Source of the DNA: GCA-2683825 sp965662355
GTDB taxonomy: Bacteria > Planctomycetota > UBA1135 > GCA-002686595
Assembly: GCA_965662355.1 (NCBI GenBank)
Contig: CBFIHP010000023.1
Coordinates: 13,484-77,483, forward strand
DNA length: 64,000 nt
Direction of reading: 5' to 3'
Below the pieces are notes generated by a model. It was not told the origin of the DNA. It saw only the letters and a list, made by a program, of their open reading frames with translations, and did not search any database. Below are positions 43,585 to 53,261 of this stretch, piece after piece. The position numbers were made by a program, and so were the translations under genes. Positions within the stretch are counted from its first letter, which is position 1. Every line of letters starts with the position of its first letter.

Positions 43585-45285
43585 ATGGGCGATCGAGCGG
43601 GTGTCAGTTTGAATGTGGACGGCGTCGAGCGCGATGAGCTCGAGACCGACGTGCTGATCGTTGGGGCCGGTCCCGCGGCGCTCGCTTGCGCGATCCATCT
43701 GAAGCGCACTTTGGTCGAGCAGGGGCAGGGAGAGACGAGCGTGCTCGTGTTGGAGAAGGCCGAGGACATCGGCTACCACATCCTCTCGGGCGCCGTGATG
43801 GATCCGCGGGCGATCAAGGAGCTGTACCCCGACTGGCTCGAGCAGGGATTTCCCATCGAGAGCGAGGTCAAGTTCGACTGCGTCGACTACCTTCGCAAGG
43901 GGGGTGGAAAGGTGCGTCTGAAAGGACCCTTCGTTCCGCCCCCGTTGAAAAACCACGGCAACTACATCATCAGTTTGTACCGGGCCGTTCGCTGGCTGAA
44001 GGACAAGGCCGAGGAGCTCGACGTCGACGTCTATCCGGGCTTCGCGGCCTCCAAGGTTCTCTACGAGGGCGATCGGGTCATCGGTGTGCAGACCCGAGAC
44101 GCGGGGATCTCGAAGGAGGGTACGCAGAAGGCCGACTTCGAGGCTGGCATGAACGTCAAGGCGCGCGTCACCGTCTTTGCGGAAGGCACGCGTGGCAACC
44201 TGACGAAAGGGCTCGTGGAGAAGCTCGATCTCGCCAAGGGTAAGAACCACCAGATCTACGAGACCGGGATCAAGGAGATCTGGCGCATCCCAAAAGCGCG
44301 CGGCAAGGACATGCTGGGCAAGGTGATTCACACGCTCGGAGAACCCCTGGGAACCTCGGGCTATGGCGGGGGCTTCATCTACGGTCTGTCCGAGAGCCGT
44401 CTGTCGATCGGGTTCGTGGTCGGACTGGATCACCCCGATGCACGCTTGGATCCTCACGCTCTCTTCTGTGATTGGAAGAACCACCCTGCGCTCAAGGCGC
44501 TGCTCGAGGGCGGCGAGCTGGTGCGCTACGGTGCGAAGACCATTCCCGGCGGCGGCTACTTTGCCATGCCGAAACTCCAGGGCGACGGCTTCTGCATCGT
44601 CGGAGACAGTGCGGGTTTCGTGAACATGTCGCGCTTGAAGGGCGTGCACCTCGCTCTCAAGTCCGGGCTCATGGCGGCCGAGGCCATCGCGGAGGCGATC
44701 GTCGCGGACGACACCTCGGAAGCCGGGCTCGCGGGCTACACGCGGCGTTTCGAGTCCTCCTGGGCCAAGAACGAGCTCTGGGGCGTGCGCAACTTCCGCC
44801 AGGCCTTCCAGTCGGGGTTCTTCGCGGGGGTGATTGACGCTGGAGTGCAGATCTTCACCGGAGGGCGGGGTCTGGTCGCGCGCCGCAAAGCTGCCGCGGA
44901 TCACGAGACCATGGGTACCGCCGCCCAGGCCCGTATGGAGAAGCCCGTGTACGACGACAGCTATTGCGTCGACAAACTGACGGACGTGTACCGATCGGGC
45001 ACGGTGCACGAAGAGGATCAGCCGGCCCACCTGATCGTCACCGATCCGGACATTTGCATCACGCGCTGTACCGAGGAGTACGGCAACCCCTGCCAGCACT
45101 TCTGCCCGGCCGCCGTGTACGAATGGCCCCACGAAGACAACTCGACCGCCCAGTCTGCGGGCGGCGTCGTGATCAACGCCTCGAACTGCGTTCACTGCAA
45201 GACGTGCGACGTGGCGGATCCTTACCAGATCATCGAATGGGCCGTTCCTGAAGGGGGCGGTGGTCCCAAATACGTCGACATGTGA
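43585..45285 (+). CDS. Electron transfer flavoprotein-ubiquinone oxidoreductase
   Basis: Passes electrons from ETF to the quinone pool, linking fatty-acid and amino-acid oxidation to respiration. The 566-residue protein has the FAD motif VLIVGAGPAALACA near residue 25, GYGGGFIYG and the second FAD motif FCIVGDSAGFVN, and at the C-terminus the 4Fe-4S cysteines (RCTEEYGNPCQHFCPA and NCVHCKTCDV). It overlaps pepA. The ETF subunits themselves are not in the window. Confidence 0.94.
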   Translation: MGDRAGVSLNVDGVERDELETDVLIVGAGPAALACAIHLKRTLVEQGQGETSVLVLEKAEDIGYHILSGAVMDPRAIKELYPDWLEQGFPIESEVKFDCVDYLRKGGGKVRLKGPFVPPPLKNHGNYIISLYRAVRWLKDKAEELDVDVYPGFAASKVLYEGDRVIGVQTRDAGISKEGTQKADFEAGMNVKARVTVFAEGTRGNLTKGLVEKLDLAKGKNHQIYETGIKEIWRIPKARGKDMLGKVIHTLGEPLGTSGYGGGFIYGLSESRLSIGFVVGLDHPDARLDPHALFCDWKNHPALKALLEGGELVRYGAKTIPGGGYFAMPKLQGDGFCIVGDSAGFVNMSRLKGVHLALKSGLMAAEAIAEAIVADDTSEAGLAGYTRRFESSWAKNELWGVRNFRQAFQSGFFAGVIDAGVQIFTGGRGLVARRKAAADHETMGTAAQARMEKPVYDDSYCVDKLTDVYRSGTVHEEDQPAHLIVTDPDICITRCTEEYGNPCQHFCPAAVYEWPHEDNSTAQSAGGVVINASNCVHCKTCDVADPYQIIEWAVPEGGGGPKYVDM

Positions 45286-46751
45286 TGAAGTTCGCTGCCA
45301 AGGATCAAAAGTCCCTCGCTCAGACCGATCTGCTCGTCGTGTTGGGGTTGGAGGGGAAGGCTCCGCAACTACCCTCAGGTGTCAAGGTGCCCGCCCTGGC
45401 GCGTGAGGCCTTTCGGGGAGAGTTTCGCGAGACGCGTCTCACCGATGCCACGGCCGGTCCCGCAGCTCGCGTGCTGCAGATCGGCCTCGGCAAACCCGAG
45501 GACCTCACCCTCGAACGCGTTCGGCGCGCAGCCGCCATCGCCTCGAAGAAGGCCGAGAAGGTACGCGCGGGCACCGCGAGCCTGTGGGGCAACGCCCGCA
45601 TCGACAAGCTGCTCGGGGCCGAAGGCGTGGGGCAAGCCAGTGCCGAAGGCGCCATCCTCGGGTCGTACTCGTTCCAGAAGCTGAAGAAGAATGGGAAGGA
45701 GGCCTTCCTCCGTAAGTTCACGCTGCAGACGGCGGATCGTGCCGGTACCAGGGGGGCGGGCGTCGGTGCGAACATCGCCAATGGCAATCTGTTCGCGCGC
45801 GAGCTGCAGGACACCCCGGGCAATCTGATGCGTCCCCGCGAGCTGGTCAAGGCGGCCCGCGGCATCGCGGCGAAGAGCCAGCGGATCACGGCCAAGATCC
45901 TCGACGAGAAGTCCATGGCGCAGCTGGGCATGGGCTCCTTGCTCTCGGTCTCGCGGGGCTCCGAGGAACCGGCCTACCTCATTCATCTCACCTACAAGCC
46001 AAAGTCCACGGCGCGTTCCAAGCTGTGTCTGGTCGGCAAGGGCCTGACCTTCGATGCCGGTGGCATCAGTATCAAACCCTCGGCCAAGATGGACGAGATG
46101 AAGTACGACATGTCCGGCGGCGCGGCGGTTCTGGGAGTCTTCCAGACCCTGACGAAGCTCGATGTTCCGTACGAAGTTCACGGCCTGGTTCCGACCTCCG
46201 AGAACCTGCCCGATGGCAAGGCGAACAAGCCCGGCGATCTGGTCAGGGCCATGAACGGCCTGACGATCGAAATCCTGAACACCGACGCCGAGGGGCGCTT
46301 GATCCTGGCCGATGCCCTCGTCTACGCCCAACGCAAGATCAAGCCCGCGGCGATCATCGACCTGGCGACCCTGACCGGTGCGGTCGTCGTGGCCTTGGGG
46401 CACGAGCTCAGTGGTTGCATGGGCAACGACAAGGCACTCGAGCAAGCCCTGGTCGCCGCCGGTGACCAATCCGGCGAACTGGTCTGGCCCTTGCCCTTGC
46501 TGGATGTCCACAAGGGTCACATGAAGGGTACGGTCGGCGACCTCAAGAACCTGAACGGTGGGCAAGGGGCTGGCTCGACCTCCGGAGCCGCCTTCCTGTT
46601 GAACTTCGTCGGCGACATCCCGTGGGCTCATCTGGATATTGCCGGGACCGCCTGGGGTGCGGACGATCGCGACTACCAGGGAGGTTCCCAGGGCACGGGC
46701 GTCGGTGTGCGCATGTTGATCGAATACTTGCGCCATCACGTGCGCAAGTAG
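45285..46751 (+). CDS. pepA: Leucyl aminopeptidase (M17)
   Basis: 488 residues with the two-metal site of M17: GKGLTFDAGGISIKPS (Lys/Asp ligands), KYDMSGGAAV and the signature NTDAEGRLILADAL. The ATG at 45285 overlaps the ETF-QO stop; a GTG at 45282 would add one residue. It removes N-terminal residues from peptides, acting in the cytoplasm. Co-translation with ETF-QO is unusual and may just reflect operon packing. Confidence 0.95.
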   Translation: MKFAAKDQKSLAQTDLLVVLGLEGKAPQLPSGVKVPALAREAFRGEFRETRLTDATAGPAARVLQIGLGKPEDLTLERVRRAAAIASKKAEKVRAGTASLWGNARIDKLLGAEGVGQASAEGAILGSYSFQKLKKNGKEAFLRKFTLQTADRAGTRGAGVGANIANGNLFARELQDTPGNLMRPRELVKAARGIAAKSQRITAKILDEKSMAQLGMGSLLSVSRGSEEPAYLIHLTYKPKSTARSKLCLVGKGLTFDAGGISIKPSAKMDEMKYDMSGGAAVLGVFQTLTKLDVPYEVHGLVPTSENLPDGKANKPGDLVRAMNGLTIEILNTDAEGRLILADALVYAQRKIKPAAIIDLATLTGAVVVALGHELSGCMGNDKALEQALVAAGDQSGELVWPLPLLDVHKGHMKGTVGDLKNLNGGQGAGSTSGAAFLLNFVGDIPWAHLDIAGTAWGADDRDYQGGSQGTGVGVRMLIEYLRHHVRK

Positions 46752-46852
46752 GAGGCGAATTCTCCAATGACCAGCGACACTTCGGGTACTCCAGAGAGGG
46801 ACCCCGAAGTGGCCCCCGTGGGCCCTGCTCACGGGGACCTGGTTTGGCCGGG

Positions 46853-49150
46853 TTAGTTCGCGGCTTCGTCCGTCCGAGCTTGAATCTTGCGGTCGATGAA
46901 ATCGATGAGAGTCTTGGCTTCACCACCCGGGAAGAGCTTGTTCAGATCGATGGCGTAGGCCCGAGCGCGCTCGAGTTCCTTCGTCTGGAGCATCAACAAG
47001 ACCACCGCATGCAGGATCTCCGGATCCCTTGGCGATCTTCGATGCCCGCGCAGGAGGTACGTTTCGGCCTCCCGGTGTTTCTGTAATTTCTGCAAGGCGA
47101 GCCCGGCGTTGTATTGCTTGCGAGCGTCCTCCGGTAGCGCGTCGGCGGCGATCCGCAACTCTGGGATGGCCTCCTCCATGCGTCCGAGCTCGGCCAGGGC
47201 CAGTCCCAGGGAGTAGTGCATCTCCGGTTCGTCGGGCGCGAGCTCGATGCCTTCCTGTAGCAGCTCGACGGCTTCGGGGCTGCGTTGCAAGACGCTCAAG
47301 GTCGTCGCCAGGTTGAAGCGTGCCATGAGGAACCAGGGGTCGAGTTCGAGGGCCTTGCGATAGCATTTGACCGCTGCTTCCAGGTCACCGCTCGAAGCCC
47401 TGAGTACGCCGAGGTTCAAGTGCGCCGCGGGCATGTCCGCGGAGTACAGCTGGACGCGTTCGAATTCGTCCAAGCCCTGCTTCAGCTGTGCGCGTTGCTC
47501 GGAGGGGAACTCTCTCGCGGGGATGTCGGCCAGCGCTCGCGCGGCCTGGATACGAACGGAACGCACGGGATCCGAGAGCCTGGGCAGGACGTGCTCGAGC
47601 CGTTCGGGAGGAGGGAGTACTTCCAGGCCGCGCAGGGCCGTGAGGCGCACCAACGGGTCGGGGTCCTCGAGCGCCCGGTAGCGTTCTTCGAGGCCATGGG
47701 GCAAGACATTGAGCGAAAGCTCCAATGCCGTGGCCCGGGCGATCCCGGGGGCCTCGGAGTTCATCGAGAGGGCCACGAGTTCTTCCCGTGTGCCAAAGAG
47801 GTCTTCATGGGCGCGCGTCAGGGTGTCCTCGAACGTTTCCGCTTTCCGTGGCCCGTACCACTCCGTCACCTTTTCCGCGGCCCACTCGGCGTCCTGATCC
47901 GTATGGCACTGGTTGCACGCGTTCGGTGTTCCGTGGGCGAGGCTGAGATCCGGTCGCGGGACCCGGAAGCTGTGGTCGTGGCGTGGATCGACGAGCATGT
48001 ATTTCTTCGAGGGCATGTGGCAATCGACGCAACTCGCTCCGGCCGAGTCCTTCGAGTGGAAGTGGTGCTCGGGAGAGTCGTAGTCCTTCTTGGTCAGCGT
48101 CGAGAAGCGCTCCAGGGGCGCGTAAGGGCTGTGACACTGCAGACACAACGCGTTGCCCTCGGCCACGAGTTGTAGCGAGTGGGGGTCGTGACAATCGCTG
48201 CAGGTGACACCTTTGCCGTGCATCTTGCTCTGCAGGAAGGATCCCAGCACATAGACCTCGCCGTCGATTTGTCCGTCCGCGTGGTACGAGCCCGGTGAGA
48301 GCAACTCGAGCATGTAGGCGTCGTGATAGTCGCCGGTGAACGAGATGTTCTCCTCGAGTCGCAAGCGTCGCGAGTGGCAGGGAGCACAGGCCCGGACCTG
48401 CTCCTTTGGGTGGCCGCGGGAGATCGTGGTCGTGAGGCCCTTGTCGGGAATCCCGGTCTCGCCGCTGGCGGCTTTCTCCAGCCAAGCGAGATGCCCCTCT
48501 CCGGGCCCGTGACAGGCCTGGCAGCCGACGTTTATCTCGGCCCAGGTTGTGTCGAACGAATCGGTCGCTAGGTCGTAGTTCTTGGAAAGGTGCGTGGAGT
48601 GACAATCCGCGCACATCGTGTTCCAGTTCTGCTGCCGACCGCTCCAGTGCAAGGGATCGCCAGCCTCGAAGTCGTCCTCGGGATACAGAGAAAACCAACG
48701 CTTGGCTTCGGTGTCCCAGGCGACGGTCAAGCACTGCAGCCGGCCTCCGGGGAAGGCGATCATGTATTGCTGCAGAGGCTCGACGCCGAAGGTGTAGCCG
48801 ATGGGGTAGTCGTGTTCATCGCCGTCGGGGCCTTCGATCCGGCAGAAATACTCGTCACCTCGGCGCGAGAAGCGGGCCCGTATGTGCCCGTCATCGAAGA
48901 GCGCATCCTCGAAATCGCCCAGGATGCTCGCAGGGCTCGCGACCTGCATCGCCAGGTCGTGGTGGGAGCCGGCCCAGGCTCCCGCCTGATCGCCATGGCA
49001 GGCGATGCACTGACTGTCGGAGACGTAGCCCGCCACCTCGACGCGACGGGGCTGGGGCTCGGGCGAACCGCTCCCGCAGCTCGTCAGGCCGAGCAGCAGG
49101 CAGAGCGTCGGCGAGAGTCTCGACGAATACGACATCCTCATGCTGCCCAT
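46853..49150 (-). CDS. Octahaem c-type cytochrome/HEAT/TPR lipoprotein
   Basis: 765 residues from ATG 49150 (49141 or 49135 also possible). A lipobox (GLTSC, Cys25) anchors it outside the membrane. Eight CxxCH haem sites follow with first Cys at about 48, 180, 210, 255, 317, 336, 374 and 412. Residues about 440-530 look like HEAT repeats (DPDPLVRLTALRGLEVL), and about 555-765 are TPRs. It should carry electrons at the membrane surface; the repeats suggest docking to partners. No quinol oxidase or reductase subunit is next to it. Confidence 0.88.
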   Translation of the reverse strand: MGSMRMSYSSRLSPTLCLLLGLTSCGSGSPEPQPRRVEVAGYVSDSQCIACHGDQAGAWAGSHHDLAMQVASPASILGDFEDALFDDGHIRARFSRRGDEYFCRIEGPDGDEHDYPIGYTFGVEPLQQYMIAFPGGRLQCLTVAWDTEAKRWFSLYPEDDFEAGDPLHWSGRQQNWNTMCADCHSTHLSKNYDLATDSFDTTWAEINVGCQACHGPGEGHLAWLEKAASGETGIPDKGLTTTISRGHPKEQVRACAPCHSRRLRLEENISFTGDYHDAYMLELLSPGSYHADGQIDGEVYVLGSFLQSKMHGKGVTCSDCHDPHSLQLVAEGNALCLQCHSPYAPLERFSTLTKKDYDSPEHHFHSKDSAGASCVDCHMPSKKYMLVDPRHDHSFRVPRPDLSLAHGTPNACNQCHTDQDAEWAAEKVTEWYGPRKAETFEDTLTRAHEDLFGTREELVALSMNSEAPGIARATALELSLNVLPHGLEERYRALEDPDPLVRLTALRGLEVLPPPERLEHVLPRLSDPVRSVRIQAARALADIPAREFPSEQRAQLKQGLDEFERVQLYSADMPAAHLNLGVLRASSGDLEAAVKCYRKALELDPWFLMARFNLATTLSVLQRSPEAVELLQEGIELAPDEPEMHYSLGLALAELGRMEEAIPELRIAADALPEDARKQYNAGLALQKLQKHREAETYLLRGHRRSPRDPEILHAVVLLMLQTKELERARAYAIDLNKLFPGGEAKTLIDFIDRKIQARTDEAAN

Positions 49151-49248
49151 CCTGGCGTACGCGGGGGGCCCGAGGAAAGTCCCCGGCGAAAACTCTTGAA
49201 GTGTCGGGGTGAAGATCCCGCGGCCGCCCGGGTAGGCTCTGCGACGCA

Positions 49249-50010
49249 ATGGCAGAAGAGAAGAAGAACTCCGTCTGGCGCATCACCCGCTGGTTCCTGC
49301 CCATCTACACCGATGAGGTCGGGGGGCAACGGGTGCTCGTCTATACCAGTTTTCCTAAGGCCTTCTATTTCTATCTCGTCTGGTTACCCGGATTCCTCGT
49401 CCTGGGTTTGAACCAGATGGAGGTTCTCTCCGACACGGGTGTCGTGTGGTGGATGTTCGGCTTCAGCCTGCTGGCTTACCTGGTCATCGCCGAAGACACG
49501 GGACCGATGGGGTTCGCCGTGATGGCGGCCTCGGTAACGAGCTTCTGGGTATTGCTGAGCAACGGTTTCTTCGACTTCCTGGGGGCCCAGAAGCTCCAAG
49601 CAGCGCTGGACAAGATGACGTTGTCACTCGACCCGGCGACGCTGATGGTTCTCAACGTCATGCTCCTCATGGTCTGGAGCGCCGTCTATCTCTTCGCCGT
49701 GATCTGGAGGAAGCGTGAGCTCGCCTCCCTGCGACGTGCGAAGCTTCGTCCGCCCCTTGGCCGCAAACCCGTCCCGATCGTTGGGCGAGTCGTCGACAAC
49801 AAGATCCGCGACGTCTTCGAGTTGATCTTCGGCTTCGGTGCCTACGACGTGGAGATCTCCTACGCGAACGGCAAGACGATCGATGTCGACAAGAACTGCG
49901 TGGGCCTGGCGCTCAAGCTGAAGGACTTCACCGACATCATTTCCCGCATCCCGACGCGCGAAGAGGAAGAGAGCGCTATCGACGATGCGGGAGGGGATCC
50001 GCCGGCTTAG
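49249..50010 (+). CDS. Membrane protein of unknown function
   Basis: 253 residues with about four hydrophobic helices (around residues 40-60, 70-85, 88-110 and 130-150) followed by a cytoplasmic domain of about 95 residues (RRAKLRPPLGRKPVP to the end) with an acidic tail. Not recognised. It is divergent from the cytochrome gene across 98 bp, so the two may share a regulatory region. Confidence 0.75.
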   Translation: MAEEKKNSVWRITRWFLPIYTDEVGGQRVLVYTSFPKAFYFYLVWLPGFLVLGLNQMEVLSDTGVVWWMFGFSLLAYLVIAEDTGPMGFAVMAASVTSFWVLLSNGFFDFLGAQKLQAALDKMTLSLDPATLMVLNVMLLMVWSAVYLFAVIWRKRELASLRRAKLRPPLGRKPVPIVGRVVDNKIRDVFELIFGFGAYDVEISYANGKTIDVDKNCVGLALKLKDFTDIISRIPTREEEESAIDDAGGDPPA

Positions 50011-50204
50011 TCACAGCGAGTGACCTTATAGCCCTGGGTCTGGTTGGTTGCGGGGGCGCTGCGGCCCCTGAACGACCGCTCCGGCCCCGATCCTCACCCC
50101 AACCCGTAGCTCACGCGACCCCATTTCAGCGTGACCGGGCAGGCGCTTGTTTGAACAGACCCAATCCAAGCCCCTGGCGTCCTGGCGAGACGCAACCGCC
50201 GAGA

Positions 50205-50744
50205 CTACTTGTCCTTCGAAGCGCCTTGGCGCGCCTGCCACTCCTCGAAGCTCTCCTTCTGTACAGACCGAATGTGCTGCTGCTCGACGCCAGCAGTCTC
50301 TTTGGGGGTGATAGGCAACCCGAGTCTCTTGGGCGTACCTTCGGGCGCCTGTGGAAGCTTGGCGACGGGGTGTTGATGCGCGTTCGGTTTCGTCTGCAGA
50401 TTCGCGTGGATGAAGTCCTGGGTGTGAGTGAAACCAGGGCCAGCGACGTCGACGAGGGCTCCGAGAAAGCCCGTTATGACGTTGCCCCAAACCCAGTGCG
50501 ACATGCGTGTGTTCAGGCGCTGCTCTTGATCGACGAAGCCTTGGGTGAAATAGACGACCTCCACCAGCTTGTTGCCCGGCACGTCGATGCGGGCGGGGGT
50601 CTGGCCGAAGTGGCCGAGGTTGGTACGGAAGTACGCTCCCGCCGGTTCGGATGTCACGCGGATCTCGTCGGTCATCCCGGTGAAGAGGGACGCACACGAG
50701 GTGGTGAGGGCAAGCAGCAGGACGGCCGGTACGAGCTTCTTCAT
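50205..50744 (-). CDS. Small lipoprotein with PEGA-like domain
   Basis: 179 residues from ATG 50744. The lipoprotein signal MKKLVPAVLLLALTTSC is clear. Residues about 30-65 (RVTSEPAGAYFRTNLGHFG then QTPARIDVPG) resemble a PEGA surface repeat; a short hydrophobic segment follows (VWGNVITGFLGALVDVAG), then a polar C-terminus. Upstream in-frame codons are open but lack sense. Function unknown. Confidence 0.75.
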   Translation of the reverse strand: MKKLVPAVLLLALTTSCASLFTGMTDEIRVTSEPAGAYFRTNLGHFGQTPARIDVPGNKLVEVVYFTQGFVDQEQRLNTRMSHWVWGNVITGFLGALVDVAGPGFTHTQDFIHANLQTKPNAHQHPVAKLPQAPEGTPKRLGLPITPKETAGVEQQHIRSVQKESFEEWQARQGASKDK

Positions 50745-50925
50745 GGTTCTTCGCGATTGCGTGGGTGCGCGGTCTGACTCCGAGATCGTGTTTGGCGAGC
50801 GGGGAGATTGAGTGTCCCTCGTGTGTTTTCGGCAACGGTGAATGGAATGCGGAATTTCTTTCTCGCCCGGAGCGGCCAAACGGGTAACCGTACCGGGGTC
50901 GGGCCCGACCAAGGCCCCTGCCACC

Positions 50926-52398
50926 ATGATCCCCTTGCTTCTCTCCTTCTCTCTCGTTTTCATTGCCCAGGAACGCCCGGATCCGGCTGCCCTCATCGAG
51001 CAGGCAAGAGCTCTGCTTCCGCGCTATGAAGGTGAAGCCCGTGAGTTCCTGACCGAGGAAATGCGGCGCGACGTCGTCGCGGCGGACCACCTCTTCCAGG
51101 CGGCCCTTGCGTTGCAAGCCGAGAGCGCATACGCCCTGTGGTGGGGTGGGCATGCGCGCGTGCTCTTGGCCGAGAATGCCCGCAACCGTGGTTGGCTGGA
51201 TCGGGCGGCGGAGTACGGCAGCGGCGCACTCGCGTTCTTTGATCGTGCCATCGAGCTCGATCCGACATACCACTGGGCCTACTACGCGCGTGCGAACGCG
51301 CGTTCCTCCAGCGGCGCCTTGTTCGCCGCCCTGGAGGACTTCGAGGAAGCCGTGCGCTTGGCCAATGCCGTGATCGAACGTGTCGATGCAAGCCAAGCGC
51401 AGGACGCCTTGCTCGTACGTTTCAAGGCTCGTCAATGGGGCGCCGATACGCGCATGCGCATCTTCGAGTTCGAAGAGGCGCGGGCGGAGTTTCGGACCTT
51501 CTACGCCGAGAACGGTGACAACCAATGGGACCTCGCCTATTCCCTGGCAGAGAGCTACCAACGCGAGCGTGATTTCGAGGGCGCGCGGAACATCTATGTC
51601 GGCGTGCTGCAGGCGGAAGCCTTCCAGCCCTTCGATTCAACCTATTCACAGCTGGCATATCTCGCCGGATTGCAGGGCGAGACGGGTGTCGCATTGAGTC
51701 GCCTGGAAGAGACCTTCCAGCGGGAGCGCGTGCCATCGCTCTATCCGCGGCTGTGGACATGGATGCTCGCGAGGGGAGAGAGCCTCGAGGACAAGCGTGC
51801 GACGGCCTGGGAGGAGCTGACGGAGTTTCTCGAGGCTCCACCCTCGGACTTTCCCGCCTGGGACGCCACCCTCGGTGCCTTCATGGTCGGCGCGTCCTCC
51901 GAAGCCGAGTTCGCTCTCGCGGCCAAAGCGGAAATCGATCGCCGCTCGCGGGATGCCGTCCCGCTCGACGGCCTGGCCTGCGAGGCCGCCTTCTATCGCG
52001 CCCATCGACTCGAGCTGGATGCCGCCGACGGCGGACCCGATGTTCGCGAGGTCCTGCTCGAACGCTCCCTGGCTGCCTATGCCGAGGCCTTTGCTTTCGA
52101 TCCCGTCAATTTCAAGTGGGAGTGGGCCTACGCGCGCCTGGGGTATGCCCGGGTCGCGGGGCTCCTGGGGCGTTCTGAGGGCGGACGCTTCTATCTGCGA
52201 GGTCAGCCCCTGGGATCCACCCGGGCCTTCCGGCCCGTCCGCGCCCACCGTGTGGGCAGCCAACGTAGCGAGGCCCTTTCCAGCCTTTCGGAATCGAGCT
52301 GGCACCCCGGCGATCTCGTTCAGGGCTATCTCCTGGGCGCCCAGGGGGATCGCGCGGCGGCTCTGCTCGTCTACGGGGTCCACCAGGGACTCCATTAG
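50926..52398 (+). CDS. Secreted TPR-rich protein of unknown function
   Basis: 490 residues from ATG 50926: a signal peptide MIPLLLSFSLVFIAQ, then helical TPR-like units throughout (for example AYALWWGGHARVLLAENAR and FDRAIELDPTYHWAYYARAN). No enzyme motif. It is divergent from the small lipoprotein gene and followed 92 bp later by the glycosyltransferase trio. Confidence 0.78.
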   Translation: MIPLLLSFSLVFIAQERPDPAALIEQARALLPRYEGEAREFLTEEMRRDVVAADHLFQAALALQAESAYALWWGGHARVLLAENARNRGWLDRAAEYGSGALAFFDRAIELDPTYHWAYYARANARSSSGALFAALEDFEEAVRLANAVIERVDASQAQDALLVRFKARQWGADTRMRIFEFEEARAEFRTFYAENGDNQWDLAYSLAESYQRERDFEGARNIYVGVLQAEAFQPFDSTYSQLAYLAGLQGETGVALSRLEETFQRERVPSLYPRLWTWMLARGESLEDKRATAWEELTEFLEAPPSDFPAWDATLGAFMVGASSEAEFALAAKAEIDRRSRDAVPLDGLACEAAFYRAHRLELDAADGGPDVREVLLERSLAAYAEAFAFDPVNFKWEWAYARLGYARVAGLLGRSEGGRFYLRGQPLGSTRAFRPVRAHRVGSQRSEALSSLSESSWHPGDLVQGYLLGAQGDRAAALLVYGVHQGLH

Positions 52399-52490
52399 GA
52401 GCGTCGCTTGGGAGCTTGAACGACGGCTTGCGGTGACTAAACTCAAGCCGCTGAGGGGCAAAGGGGTTACCTCCCAGCTCTCGATCAGTC

Positions 52491-53261
52491 ATGCGTCAAG
52501 AGGATCGTCACACGCAGCCCCAGCCCGCCCCCACGGCGAGTGCGGGCTCGCCGGAAATTGCCGTGGTCGCGCCGGTGTTCAACGAGCTCGAAAACCTCGA
52601 GTCGCTTCACCGTCGTGTGGCCGAGACCCTTGATGGCGAGCATTCGTGGGAACTCGTTCTGGTCGATGATGGGAGCGTCGACGGCTCCTCCGAGAAGATG
52701 GACGAGCTCTCGGCGGCAGACCCGCGCGTCGTCGTCGTCCACCTGGATCGCAATCGTGGCCAGACTACGGCGACCACGGTCGGGGTGCGCAATGTGCGCG
52801 CGCCCCTGGTCGTCACGATCGACGCCGACTTGCAGAGCGACCCGGCCGATATCCGGGTGCTCATGGGCATGCTCGGGACCCACGACGCCGTGGTCGGGTA
52901 TCGGCGCCGCCGGAACGACAACTGGGTGCGCCGCATTTCTTCCAGGGTTGCCAACGGAGTGCGCAATCGCCTGACCGGTGACGCCGTGCGCGACACGGGG
53001 TGTCCCCTGAAGCTCTTCCGGACCGAGGCCTTCCGCTCGTTGCCACTCTTTGAAGGCATGCATCGCTTCCTGCCAACGCTTCTTCGCTGGCATGGCTATT
53101 CCGTCCTGGAACATCCGGTATCCCATCACCCCCGCGAACGAGGTGTCAGCAAGTACGGAGTCTGGAACCGGGTCTTCCGTTCGACTCGTGATCTCTTTGC
53201 CGTGCGCTGGATGCGTTCGCGGATCATTTCGGCAAGGCCTCCCGGTTCCGGGGCCGCATGA
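52491..53261 (+). CDS. Family 2 glycosyltransferase, polyprenol-phosphate sugar synthase type
   Basis: 256 residues, soluble GT-A fold: VVAPVFNELENL, VDDGSVDGSSEKM, DRNRGQTTATTVG and the DXD-like TIDADLQSDPADI, the motif set of dolichol-phosphate mannose and ArnC-like enzymes. It likely loads a sugar on undecaprenyl phosphate for the ArnT-like transferase encoded nearby. It overlaps the LAB_N gene by ATGA. Confidence 0.88.
   Translation: MRQEDRHTQPQPAPTASAGSPEIAVVAPVFNELENLESLHRRVAETLDGEHSWELVLVDDGSVDGSSEKMDELSAADPRVVVVHLDRNRGQTTATTVGVRNVRAPLVVTIDADLQSDPADIRVLMGMLGTHDAVVGYRRRRNDNWVRRISSRVANGVRNRLTGDAVRDTGCPLKLFRTEAFRSLPLFEGMHRFLPTLLRWHGYSVLEHPVSHHPRERGVSKYGVWNRVFRSTRDLFAVRWMRSRIISARPPGSGAA

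Noticed and set aside
46814..46836. CCCCGTG/CACGGGG hairpin between pepA and the cytochrome gene
   Set aside because: A 7-bp stem without a T-run in GC-rich DNA; too weak to call a terminator.
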